Assembly (NCBI RefSeq): GCF_013456555.2
Contig: NZ_CP084883.1
Location: forward strand, 248,001-312,000
Direction of reading: 5' to 3'
Source: Natrinema zhouii
Lineage (GTDB): Archaea > Halobacteriota > Halobacteria > Halobacteriales > Natrialbaceae
DNA length: 64,000 nt
Below are positions 1-7,887 of this stretch, one piece after another; position 1 is the first letter of the stretch; every line of letters starts with the position of its first letter. The translations under genes were made by a program, and so were the position numbers. The notes beneath the pieces are model-generated. The model saw nothing but the letters and a program-made list of their open reading frames with translations. It searched no databases and had not been told where the DNA came from.

Positions 1-450
1 GCGAATGCACCCATCGTCGAGGTCGACGTCAAGACCGGTCAGGTCGAAATCCTCAAATTCCACACCGTCCGCGACTGCGGAACGATGCTCAATCCGATGA
101 TCGTCGAGGGACAGGCCCACGGCGGGATCGCACAGGGGATCGGTGCCGCCCTGCTCGAGGAGTTCGGCTACGAGGACGACGGCCAACCCCAGGCGATCAC
201 GCTGTTCGATTACCTGCTGCCATCGATCGAGAACGTTCCAGAGATCGAGATGGAACACACCGAGACGCCATCGCCGTTCACCGCATCGGGCGCGAAAGGA
301 GTCGGCGAAGGCGGGATGATCGACGCTCCCGCGAGTATCGCGACGTCGATCAACGCGGCCCTCGATCCGCTCTCGGTCGAAGAACCCGCAAGTCAGATCC
401 CGGTCGCCCCGGATCACCTCCGACGGAAGCTCCGCGACTCTGAGCAGTAG
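1..450 (+). CDS. Molybdopterin-binding large subunit of a CoxL/xanthine dehydrogenase-type hydroxylase, C-terminal part
   Basis: The reading frame is open from the first base, so only about 149 C-terminal residues are present and the start lies outside the window. Visible are the stretch GQAHGGIAQGIGAALLEE and the motif KGVGEGG, whose Glu is the conserved active-site base of the xanthine dehydrogenase/CO dehydrogenase superfamily. The family binds molybdopterin cytosine dinucleotide and hydroxylates purines, aldehydes, CO or N-heterocycles. The active-site loop that separates true CO dehydrogenase from other hydroxylases is not in the window, so the substrate is unknown. The FAD subunit and a CoxG-like gene lie just downstream on the opposite strand. 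Confidence 0.9.
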   Translation, partial: ANAPIVEVDVKTGQVEILKFHTVRDCGTMLNPMIVEGQAHGGIAQGIGAALLEEFGYEDDGQPQAITLFDYLLPSIENVPEIEMEHTETPSPFTASGAKGVGEGGMIDAPASIATSINAALDPLSVEEPASQIPVAPDHLRRKLRDSEQ

Positions 451-494
451 TCGACTCCGCTTCTCTTCTCCTGTTCGTTCGCTGTTCGGCTCAA

Positions 495-532
495 ACTATC
501 CGCACGGAACGCCCTTGTACTATCCGCACGGA
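495..532. repeat. Short direct repeat between convergent genes
   Basis: ACTATCCGCACGGA occurs at 495-508 and again at 519-532, exactly 24 bases apart, in the gap between the convergent CoxL-like and CoxG-like genes. No function is evident. It may be a duplication or part of a termination region. Confidence 0.4.
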
Positions 533-693
533 AACGGCGGTGCTACCCCGAGCAGTGAGTGTAATTTCTCTCTACAGCCCAGCGAACGGACAGCCCGAAG
601 ACGCGCTGTTGAACCGACAGTCGACACTCGAAGGGATTATCGTCGGAACGGATCAAAACGAAATCGTGACGCGGTCGGCCGGAAACTGCGCGC

Positions 694-1203
694 CTAGTCG
701 TCCGTCTCGAGCGTGGCGTCTTTCTCGGGTGCGGCCTCAAGCTCGGACTCGGCTTCGACGCCCTCGTCGGCTTTCGCCTGCATCTTCGAGAAGAACTTCT
801 TGACCAGCCGTTTGGTGACGCTCTTGAGCGCGCGGCCGCCGAGACTGGCGATCGTTCCCGAGACATCGGCGGTCGCCGACCAGACGACGGTCGTGCCACC
901 GTTATCGTTCTCTTTCAGTTCCATCTCCGCGACCGTCTCGAACTCGTTTCGCGGCGCGTGGCCGACCGCTTTCATCTCGAGGACGTCCGGACGGTCAGCG
1001 CGGGTGACGACGACGTCGACGTCGAATTCGGGCTTGACGCTCCCGACGCCGACGGCCATGACCGCCTCGATCTCGTGCGGGGAAATGAGGGTCATCTCCT
1101 TGCAGCCGGGCGCACACTCCGCGAGGATATCGGTGTCCGTGAAGTACGGCCAGAGTTCCTCTTTCGACTGTTCCATCTCGTTTTCGCCGGTGAATTCTAA
1201 CAT
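694..1203 (-). CDS. CoxG-family SRPBCC protein
   Basis: A 169-residue protein of the CO dehydrogenase subunit G family, a START/SRPBCC helix-grip fold. The early segment with LWPYFTDTDILAECAPGCKE matches the family pattern in which a first helix is followed by the CxPGC-like turn. In Oligotropha CoxG is linked to membrane attachment of CO dehydrogenase; in other organisms it accompanies many molybdo-hydroxylases. The C-terminus (after about residue 140) is a low-complexity acidic tail typical of haloarchaea. Its ATG lies inside the last codons of the FAD-subunit gene (7-base overlap), so the two are co-transcribed and probably translationally coupled. Confidence 0.82.
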   Translation of the reverse strand: MLEFTGENEMEQSKEELWPYFTDTDILAECAPGCKEMTLISPHEIEAVMAVGVGSVKPEFDVDVVVTRADRPDVLEMKAVGHAPRNEFETVAEMELKENDNGGTTVVWSATADVSGTIASLGGRALKSVTKRLVKKFFSKMQAKADEGVEAESELEAAPEKDATLETDD

Positions 1204-2099
1204 TGGGTTTCGGTTGCTACTGCGCGTTCGTACGACGTTTCGAGCGAGCGTTTGGCGTACTCGCCGGCCACTTCTTCCTTGTAATCCCGATCGGCGTGCA
1301 TCTCCGATTCGGGGGTGACCGCTGACGCGACGGTCTCGACGACTGCCTCGAGGGCCTCATCGGAGAGGGGGCCACCTTCGACGTGGGCCTCCGCGTCCTC
1401 GACTCGAAGCGGGATATCTGCGGCGTTCGCCATGGCGATCCGGGCGTCCTCGACGACCGGTTCGTCCGCGGTCGGATCGTCGACGCGGATCGAGGTCGCC
1501 GCGCTGACGGTCGGGAACGTCTGGGCCGCCCGTTTGAGTTCGAGAAACGTCATCCCGGTTCGCTCGGGCGGGAACGGCTCCGTCGGGATCGAGACGGACT
1601 CGATGAGCTCCTCCTCGCGGAGGTCCGTGAACATGTAGGCGATGAAGTACTCGTCGACGGGGACGTCGCGGGTTCCCTCGATCGAACGGAGGTGAATCGT
1701 TCCCTCGAGCGCGGCCAGCGCCGCGGGATAGTTCCCGGCGGGGTCGGCTTCACCGATACTTCCGCCCAGCGTCCCCTGATTTCGAACCGACGGGCCAGCG
1801 ATCTGTCCGGCGGCCTCGGGGAGCATCGGCATGCACTCGGCGAGTCGGTCGGAGCGCTCGATCGTCCGGTGACGAGTCATCGCCCCGATTCGAACCGCGT
1901 CGTCGTCTACGTCGATGAACTCGAGTTCGTCGACACCGTTGAGATCGACGAGGTGGTCGGGCGTCGCCAGTCGGTTCGCCATCACGATGCCGAGCGACTG
2001 GTTCCCTGCGAGGAGTTCAGCGTCCTCGAGTTCCTCGAGGCGCTCGAGGACTTCGTCGACCGTCTCCGGTCGGTGGTGTGTGAATGGTGCTGGCTTCAT
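1197..2099 (-). CDS. FAD-binding medium subunit of a molybdenum hydroxylase (CoxM type)
   Basis: A 300-residue flavoprotein subunit. The N-terminal half carries AGNQSLGIVMANRL, which corresponds to the AGG(Q/T)xL FAD loop, and RNQGTLGGSIGEADPAGN, the TLGG FAD loop. The C-terminal part is a typical CO dehydrogenase flavoprotein domain. In this enzyme class it carries electrons from the molybdenum and 2Fe-2S subunits to an acceptor. It overlaps the CoxG-like gene and converges on the large-subunit gene at the left edge. No small 2Fe-2S subunit gene is visible in the window, so it is probably left of base 1 or elsewhere. Confidence 0.88.
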   Translation of the reverse strand: MKPAPFTHHRPETVDEVLERLEELEDAELLAGNQSLGIVMANRLATPDHLVDLNGVDELEFIDVDDDAVRIGAMTRHRTIERSDRLAECMPMLPEAAGQIAGPSVRNQGTLGGSIGEADPAGNYPAALAALEGTIHLRSIEGTRDVPVDEYFIAYMFTDLREEELIESVSIPTEPFPPERTGMTFLELKRAAQTFPTVSAATSIRVDDPTADEPVVEDARIAMANAADIPLRVEDAEAHVEGGPLSDEALEAVVETVASAVTPESEMHADRDYKEEVAGEYAKRSLETSYERAVATETQC

Positions 2100-2359
2100 A
2101 CTCCCTCGGGGCGGGTGATCGTGGAGCCACCGGAGGCCCGTTGACAGTTGAAACTGGACCGATTCGTGTGGGTGGTAAGGGCAATCATGGGTCTGTCACA
2201 CAGATACCAAACGACTTGATCAACTGCACTAATAAATGTTGTTACAACCCGTTGTGAGGAACCGACTCAGTCGGATCATGTTGTTTGAGCGACTCGTTCG
2301 ACGGTACCCAGCTACCCTGTTCACGTAGGTTTAAGTGAGCTGCCCGGAATGTAGCATCT

Positions 2360-3118
2360 ATGCTCGATGGCTACGAGATGTACGATTTGACGCAGCCGTG
2401 GTCAGTAGACACGCCAGCGTGGCCGACGTACGACAACCCGAAGGTCTGGTACGAAAAGAGTCTGGACACGGAGAAGGTGAACGGGCAGAAGATCGAGTTC
2501 ATGAACCACACCGGGACGCACCTCGACGGTGAGAAACACTTCGTCGCTCACGGCCGGGACATCGAAGAAGTCGGTCTCGACGAGCTCGTCAGTGACGCGG
2601 TGGTCGCCGACATCTCCGACAAGGTCGACGACTACGACGTCTACACCAGCGAGATGATCGAGGACGTCTGTGACGTCCAGGAAGGCGACATCCTGTTCAT
2701 CCACACGGGCTACCAGGATTACGCCTGGCACACCGAGGAGGCGGACCCTCACCGGTACTTCTGTAAGCACCCCGGTCCGAACGCGGAGTTCGCCGACTGG
2801 TGCAAGGAGATGAACCTCAACTACCTCATCCTGGACTGTGGCAGCGCCGATCACCCGATGAACACGGTCATCCAGGACATCCGTCCCGAACTCGCCGAGG
2901 AAGCCGCCGACCACTTCGGCGTCGACGATCTCGACGAGGTCTTCCCGCCCGAGGGCTACCAGCTCATGCACAACGAGCTCTTCCCCGAGGGGATCATCCA
3001 CGTCGAGAACGCGCAGGTCCCCGAGGAACTGCTCAACGAGCGCGTCCAGATCGGGACCTTCCCGTGGCGCTTCCGCGGCGGGGAATCCAGCGTCTCCCGC
3101 GTCGTCGCGTTCAAGTAA
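2360..3118 (+). CDS. Cyclase-family metal-dependent amidohydrolase (kynurenine formamidase-like)
   Basis: A 252-residue protein with the family metal-binding motif HTGTHLDGEKHF at about residues 50-61 (HxGTHxD), and a second conserved region FIHTGYQDY with a downstream DCGSADHP. Members hydrolyse small cyclic or formylated amides such as N-formylkynurenine, isatin and related carbonyl compounds. The start is the ATG at 2360; the next ATG is ten codons later. It lies between the molybdo-hydroxylase genes and a permease, so an N-heterocycle substrate is plausible, but the exact reaction cannot be read from the sequence. Confidence 0.82.
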   Translation: MLDGYEMYDLTQPWSVDTPAWPTYDNPKVWYEKSLDTEKVNGQKIEFMNHTGTHLDGEKHFVAHGRDIEEVGLDELVSDAVVADISDKVDDYDVYTSEMIEDVCDVQEGDILFIHTGYQDYAWHTEEADPHRYFCKHPGPNAEFADWCKEMNLNYLILDCGSADHPMNTVIQDIRPELAEEAADHFGVDDLDEVFPPEGYQLMHNELFPEGIIHVENAQVPEELLNERVQIGTFPWRFRGGESSVSRVVAFK

Positions 3119-3420
3119 TCCGTTCGCCGCGGTTCGTTTTTCGTTCGTTCCTCGCACCCGATAGCGAGGCGCTTCCCGGTTCGGCGTATCACAGGAAAAG
3201 AACGGAAAGCGGGTGAGAGTGATGCCGAAAACGGAGTCGAACCGACTCGCAGTTATTGCTGGGGGTGGACGGGTGTGCTCGCGCACGTTGTCGGGTGTCT
3301 CGTCGGCTACTACGCCCTCGAGGAAACCGGTCTCCTCCCGTCGCACCGGGTACCCGAGGACGCCGACCGAGTCTGACCGCGTGAAAAACGAACGATTCCG
3401 GCATCGGTTCCGCGGTCGGC
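3119..3420. other. Intergenic region, no supported gene
   Basis: A T-tract (3137-3141) just after the cyclase stop is a possible transcription terminator. A short plus-frame stretch around 3210-3376 (containing WTGVLAHVVGCLVGYYALEE) looks hydrophobic but has no ATG or suitable upstream start, so I do not call it. Confidence 0.5.
3137..3141 (+). terminator. Possible T-tract terminator after the cyclase-family gene
   Basis: TTTTT lies 18 bases after the stop codon at 3118. Archaeal intrinsic termination mainly needs a U-tract, so this is a weak candidate. Confidence 0.3.
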
Positions 3421-3846
3421 CTATCGAACGACGAGGACGGGGACGGACGACCGCCGGACGACTTTCTCCGCGACGCTTCCGAGGAGGACCCGGGCGACGC
3501 CGTCTCGGCCGTGACTGCCAATGACGATCATCTCGTAGTCGTCCTCCTCGGCTCGTTTGACGATCAGTCGGTCCGGTCGGCCCCGGCCGCGTTCCGTCTC
3601 GATTTCGGTGTCGCGTTCGGCTGCGACCCGACGGGCCGACTCGAGGATTTCCTCGGAGCGCTCCAGTTCCGGGCCGTCGTCGGGGATGTCACCGGTCATT
3701 CCGGAGAGCGTCCCGATGTCGCCGCGTCCGGACTCGAGTACGTGCAGGGCGGTGATCGACGCTCCCGGAAACGTTTCGATCGCGTACTCGAGTGCGTCGT
3801 CCGACCTGTTCGACCCGTCGACGGGGACGAGGATCCGATCTGGCAT
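3421..3846 (-). CDS. Universal stress protein (UspA family)
   Basis: A 141-residue single-domain Usp. It begins with the standard beta strand MPDRILVPVDGSNRSDDALE. It ends with the nucleotide-binding signature GSHGRDGVARVLLGSVAEKV followed by VPVLVVR, matching the G-2x-G-9x-G-(S/T) ATP-binding form. The family responds to stress and binds ATP or other adenine nucleotides. It is transcribed divergently from the zinc alcohol dehydrogenase next to it. Haloarchaea carry many Usp genes; this window has three. Confidence 0.92.
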   Translation of the reverse strand: MPDRILVPVDGSNRSDDALEYAIETFPGASITALHVLESGRGDIGTLSGMTGDIPDDGPELERSEEILESARRVAAERDTEIETERGRGRPDRLIVKRAEEDDYEMIVIGSHGRDGVARVLLGSVAEKVVRRSSVPVLVVR

Positions 3847-3955
3847 AGTCGTCAGTTGGTTCTCGAGTGACGTATTCCTTCCCCGAACTCCACCGAATCG
3901 GGAACGTCTGCCGCGAGAGGAACGTTATTACTGCCGTGGGGAATTCCTGGTAGGT

Positions 3956-4993
3956 ATGAAAGCGTGTATCCTCGACGAGTGGGGCGGATCGCTGACGGTC
4001 GACACGGTTCCCGATCCGGAGCCCGAACCGGGTGAAGTCCGTATCGATGTCCGCGCCTGCGGCGTCACGCGAACGATCGAGAACGCGATTCAGGGCGGAC
4101 TGGAGGACGATCCGGGACTCACGCCGCGGGTGCCGGGTCACGAGTTCGCGGGGATCGTCGACGCGGTCGGCGACGGCGTTTCGGGAATCGTGCCGGGCGA
4201 TCGCGTGCTGGCGTACTTCTATCTCACCTGCGGCGAGTGTGAGGCGTGTCGACGCGGCGCGACGAACCAGTGTGCGAACTTCGAGGGCTGGTACGGCGCC
4301 ACTCGAGACGGTGCGTACGCCGAGCGAGCGGTCATTCCCGCCTCGAACGTGCTTCCGCTCCCGGACGGGGCGAGCTTCGCCGACGGAGCGATCGCTGCAG
4401 ACGGGCTCGCGACGCCGCTGCATATCTGTCGTCGGGCCGGGATCGACGACGCCGAGACGGTGCTCGTCATCGGCGCGGCCGGCCGCGTCGGCATTCACCT
4501 CTCGCAACTGGCCGCACTCAGGGGCGCTCGCGTGCTGGCTGCCGACGTCGCGGACGAGCGGCTCGCACACGTCGATTCAGTCACCGGCCCCGCGGTTCGC
4601 CCCATCGACATCCGCGGCGACGACGTCCCGACGCGGCTCCGCGAGGCGACACCGAACGGCGACGGACCGACGGTCGTCGTGGACACGGTCGGGGACACGG
4701 ACACGCTCGCGGACGCCTGGCAGGCGCTCGCGATGGGCGGGCAGCTGATCTCGCTGACGACCCACCACGAGAGATCGTTCGCACCGCCGCTAAAGGAGTT
4801 CGTCGTGAAAGAGGCGTCCATCAGTGGGTCGCGGTACGCGACGAAAGACGAGGTCGCCGAGGCCGCGCGATTGCTGGCCAACGGCCGAATCGACCCCGTC
4901 GTCACCGAGCGAGTCGGCCTCGAGGACGTCCCCGCCGTTCACGAGCGGATTCGATCGGGCGAGAGCCACGGAATGGTCGTTCTCGAGCCGTAG
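3956..4993 (+). CDS. Zinc-dependent medium-chain alcohol dehydrogenase-like protein
   Basis: A 345-residue MDR-family protein. The start MKACILDEWGG at 3956 is chosen because the frame upstream is only the reverse of the Usp gene. The GroES-like domain shows GHEFAGIVDAVGDGV and the structural-zinc loop CGECEACRRGATNQC. The Rossmann domain follows with VLVIGAAGRVGIH (GxGxxG-like, here GAAGRVG). The catalytic zinc residue region CGVTRT lacks the common CGVCHTD wording, so the natural substrate may not be a simple alcohol. The family oxidises alcohols or reduces aldehydes and ketones with NAD(P). It appears to be a single-gene unit. Confidence 0.85.
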   Translation: MKACILDEWGGSLTVDTVPDPEPEPGEVRIDVRACGVTRTIENAIQGGLEDDPGLTPRVPGHEFAGIVDAVGDGVSGIVPGDRVLAYFYLTCGECEACRRGATNQCANFEGWYGATRDGAYAERAVIPASNVLPLPDGASFADGAIAADGLATPLHICRRAGIDDAETVLVIGAAGRVGIHLSQLAALRGARVLAADVADERLAHVDSVTGPAVRPIDIRGDDVPTRLREATPNGDGPTVVVDTVGDTDTLADAWQALAMGGQLISLTTHHERSFAPPLKEFVVKEASISGSRYATKDEVAEAARLLANGRIDPVVTERVGLEDVPAVHERIRSGESHGMVVLEP

Positions 4994-5057
4994 AGACGGG
5001 TACAAGCGGATTGAAGCGAGGGTGTCAGATCGTAACGGACCGTAGCCGATTGCCGAT

Positions 5058-6425
5058 TCAAGTGTCAGCATCGGCGTCGGCAGACGTGAGGCCGCCATCG
5101 CCGGGGATGATTGCGTTCAACACCAGCGCGGTGACGCCGCCGACGAGCAGGCCGGAGCCGAGAAGCACTTGGAGATCGTCGGGGAACTGTACGAGCGCGT
5201 CCGATTGCACTTCAACGCCGAGACCGAGCACGATCGAGGCGGCGATAATCGTCAGGTTCCGCTGTGTCAGCTCCACGTTCTGAGCGACGAGTCTGAGCCC
5301 GATCGAGAAGATCATCCCGAAGAGGACGATCGCCGCGCCGCCGAGGACGGGTTCGGGCATTGCCGAGATGATAGCGGCGACTTTCGGAATCAGGCCGAGA
5401 ACGACGAGGAAGCCCCCGCAGATCGCGACGACGAACTTGCTCGCGACGCCGGTAAACCCGATCAGCCCGACGTTCTGGGAGAACGACGTGTTCGGGAAGG
5501 CGTTAAAGACGCCCGCGATCATGCTCATCACGCCGTCGGCCAGCAGGCCGCCCCGCATCTCCTCCGAGGTCGCACGTCGGCCGACCGTTCCGGTCGTCCC
5601 CTCAACGTCACCGATCGTCTCCATCGAGGTGACGACGTACGCGAACGCGGCGATGACGATCGCGCTCGGGTGGAACTCGACGCCGAACTCGAGGGGCATC
5701 GGGACGGCCACCCACCCGGCGTCGGCGACGCCGGAGAGATCGAGCAACCCGAGCGGCGCGGCCAGCAGGTAGCCGACGACGACCGCGATAAGCACGCTTG
5801 CGACCGAGAGGAAGTTATCGAAGTACTGGTTGAACAGGACCGCGATCAGGAACACGAGTCCGGCCACGCCCAGGTTCGCGAGGTCGCCGTAGGTTTCGGC
5901 GCCCGGTCCCCCGGCGGAGTACTGGATCGCCGTCGGAACGAGCGTCAGTCCGACGAGCATGACGACCACGCCCGTCACAAGCGGAGGAAACAGCGACCGG
6001 AGGTCATCGTAGAAGTAGCCGATGACGATCTCGACAGGGGCAGCAACGATGACGGCGCCGAAGATCGCGGCGATTCCGAACGAGTTCCCGATGTCGATCA
6101 GGGGCGTGACGAAGATCGCGCTCGTTCCCATGACGATGGGGAGACGGGAGCCGACCGGTCCGATCGAATACACCTGTACGATCGTGGCGATCCCGGCGAC
6201 GAGCAACGCCATCTGCACGATGAAGGTGGTCTCACTCTGCCCGAGTCCGATCGCTCCAGCGATGACGAGCGGGAGAGCGACCGTCGAGAGGAACATCGCG
6301 AGCAGGTGTTGAATCCCGAGCGGGATGGCCTCCGAAAGGGGCAGTTCGTCGTCGATTCCGTATCGAACGATACCGTCGTCGGAACCCGAACCTGACGGCT
6401 GATCGTCAACATTTATGTCCGTCAT
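5058..6425 (-). CDS. NCS2-family nucleobase (xanthine/uracil) permease 1
   Basis: A membrane transporter of about 455 residues with the NCS2 layout of 12-14 segments. The start is set at MTDINVDDQPS (6425), eight residues inside the longest frame, because a TATA-like box lies about 30 bases upstream. Family features include the loader region IPLGIQHLLAMFL, the Q/E-rich segment around FNAFPNTSFSQNVGLIGFTGVASK and the segment SMETIGDVEGTTGTVGR. The family couples proton or sodium entry to uptake of xanthine, urate or uracil. A second NCS2 gene lies at 10124-11689; both are near molybdo-hydroxylase, MoeA and urease genes. Confidence 0.9.
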   Translation of the reverse strand: MTDINVDDQPSGSGSDDGIVRYGIDDELPLSEAIPLGIQHLLAMFLSTVALPLVIAGAIGLGQSETTFIVQMALLVAGIATIVQVYSIGPVGSRLPIVMGTSAIFVTPLIDIGNSFGIAAIFGAVIVAAPVEIVIGYFYDDLRSLFPPLVTGVVVMLVGLTLVPTAIQYSAGGPGAETYGDLANLGVAGLVFLIAVLFNQYFDNFLSVASVLIAVVVGYLLAAPLGLLDLSGVADAGWVAVPMPLEFGVEFHPSAIVIAAFAYVVTSMETIGDVEGTTGTVGRRATSEEMRGGLLADGVMSMIAGVFNAFPNTSFSQNVGLIGFTGVASKFVVAICGGFLVVLGLIPKVAAIISAMPEPVLGGAAIVLFGMIFSIGLRLVAQNVELTQRNLTIIAASIVLGLGVEVQSDALVQFPDDLQVLLGSGLLVGGVTALVLNAIIPGDGGLTSADADADT

Positions 6426-6451
6426 TGCAACGGATACCACCACAGACACGG

Positions 6452-6463
6452 ATAATATATATC
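6452..6463 (-). promoter_or_regulatory. TATA-like box of NCS2 permease 1
   Basis: Read on the minus strand the sequence is AGATATATATTATC, centred about 32 bases before the ATG at 6425. That gives a nearly leaderless transcript and supports the shorter start. Confidence 0.5.
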
Positions 6464-6594
6464 TTTGGGAGATTTTCAGCGCAGTGGGGCACGATTTAGC
6501 TGAAAAGTGGCGCTCAACTGTCCGTTATCACGACGAAGCCATCGCAACTGCCGTGATACGACGCTTTTTGTAGATTCGATGTGTAGCCGGCTAC

Positions 6595-7758
6595 GTGTTA
6601 CGGCACTGGTCGGTCAGTGACGAGTCGCGGACCGTCCCCTGGACAGCTATCAGCGAGATCGGTCTGGGGCTGTTCGGTCTCGGACTCGCCGTCGGTGGCT
6701 ACGGCGCGTACGTCTCCGCGCTCATCGCACGCGGCGTCTCGCCCGATGCGGCCGGATTCGGCATGTCGCTTTTTCTCCTCGGGCAGCTCCTCGTCGTCGT
6801 ACCGGCGGATCGTCTGACGCGAACGGCCTCCGTCGAACACGTCGCGACACTCGGGTTCGCCGTCGCCGGCATCGGAATCGCCCTCGGCGGCGTGGTAACT
6901 CTCGAGACCACGTACGTCTCGCGGCTCCTGCTGGGCCTCGGGCAGGGAACGGCGTTCGTCGGCGGAATGAAATACGTCGGATTGCGGACGACCGGCGCCG
7001 ATACCGCGACCGCCCAGGGGATGCTCGGCGCGCTGTTCACGCTCGGGCTGGCCTGTGGACTGGCGGTGGGTCCCGTCGCCGTGTCCACGTTTGGCCCGAT
7101 GATCCCCGCCGTCATCGCGGCTGTCGTGACGCTTTCGGGAAGCGCCCTGACGAGTCGGCTGCCGTCCGTCAGCGCGAACGCGAAGACGGCGCTTCGAGCG
7201 TATCTGGACCCGTTCACGTCCGCGAGCGGCCTCGCGCTCGGGCTCGGCAACATGGCGACGTTCGGATTTCTCATGGTGGCCTCGACCTGGTATACGGAAC
7301 TCCTTTCGGGGGTCGCGCTTCCCGCGATCGCGGTGCTCGTCGGATTCGCCCTGGCGACGGTCCTCGGTCGGGGACTCGGCGGCTGGCTATCGCGAGGCTA
7401 CGGGGAACGAGCGACCGTCGCGGGCACGCTATTGGGACTGGCACTCGTCCTCGTCGGACTGTCGGCGGCAATCGCGACTGGTACTGAACTAGGGATCGGG
7501 ATCGGACTCGTATTGACCGGATTCGGCTTCGGAATCCCGTTCGGGCCACTGTTCAGTCTCGCGTTCTCCGAGTTGGCCGACGATCCCGGCGTGACGCTGT
7601 CGGGAATGTTGCTCGTGGGCAACGGCGGCGCGCTGGCGTACCCGTGGCTCGTGGGCTGGCTGCTGGCTGCGACGGAGAGCTACGCCGCGGGATTCGGGGC
7701 AATGGGACTGACCGTCGCAGCAGTCTGGGTTCTCTGGGTAGCGACGATCAGTCGCTGA
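6595..7758 (+). CDS. MFS transporter
   Basis: A 387-residue, very hydrophobic protein with about 12 transmembrane segments. It starts with GTG at 6595. The loop VPADRLTRTASVEHVATLG between segments 2 and 3 resembles the MFS motif A region (D-R-x(1,3)-R). The central loop SRLPSVSANAKTALRAYLDPF separates the two six-helix halves. No substrate can be assigned. It is a single gene between divergent permease and hydrolase genes. Confidence 0.85.
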   Translation: MLRHWSVSDESRTVPWTAISEIGLGLFGLGLAVGGYGAYVSALIARGVSPDAAGFGMSLFLLGQLLVVVPADRLTRTASVEHVATLGFAVAGIGIALGGVVTLETTYVSRLLLGLGQGTAFVGGMKYVGLRTTGADTATAQGMLGALFTLGLACGLAVGPVAVSTFGPMIPAVIAAVVTLSGSALTSRLPSVSANAKTALRAYLDPFTSASGLALGLGNMATFGFLMVASTWYTELLSGVALPAIAVLVGFALATVLGRGLGGWLSRGYGERATVAGTLLGLALVLVGLSAAIATGTELGIGIGLVLTGFGFGIPFGPLFSLAFSELADDPGVTLSGMLLVGNGGALAYPWLVGWLLAATESYAAGFGAMGLTVAAVWVLWVATISR

Positions 7759-7887
7759 AACGAAGTCGATGCTCCGACGGCGAGGATTCCTCGATGACGA
7801 GAAGAGATCGCGTGCGCCTCGAGTGAGCGTTCGTGGTCCCACCGTCCGTCGGCGGTCACGCCGGTCGGTGAACCGACCGCGAACACG

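Noticed and set aside
3557-3955. N-terminal extension of the zinc alcohol dehydrogenase
   Set aside because: It overlaps the Usp gene on the other strand and has Arg/Ser-rich shadow composition; the family start is at 3956.
5169-6395. Long antisense frames, such as 408 codons opposite NCS2 permease 1
   Set aside because: High GC gives long open antisense frames in haloarchaea; these have low-complexity R/D/E-rich text and no domains. The same applies to 7915-9789, 20177-21655, 32325-33839 and 34632-36032.
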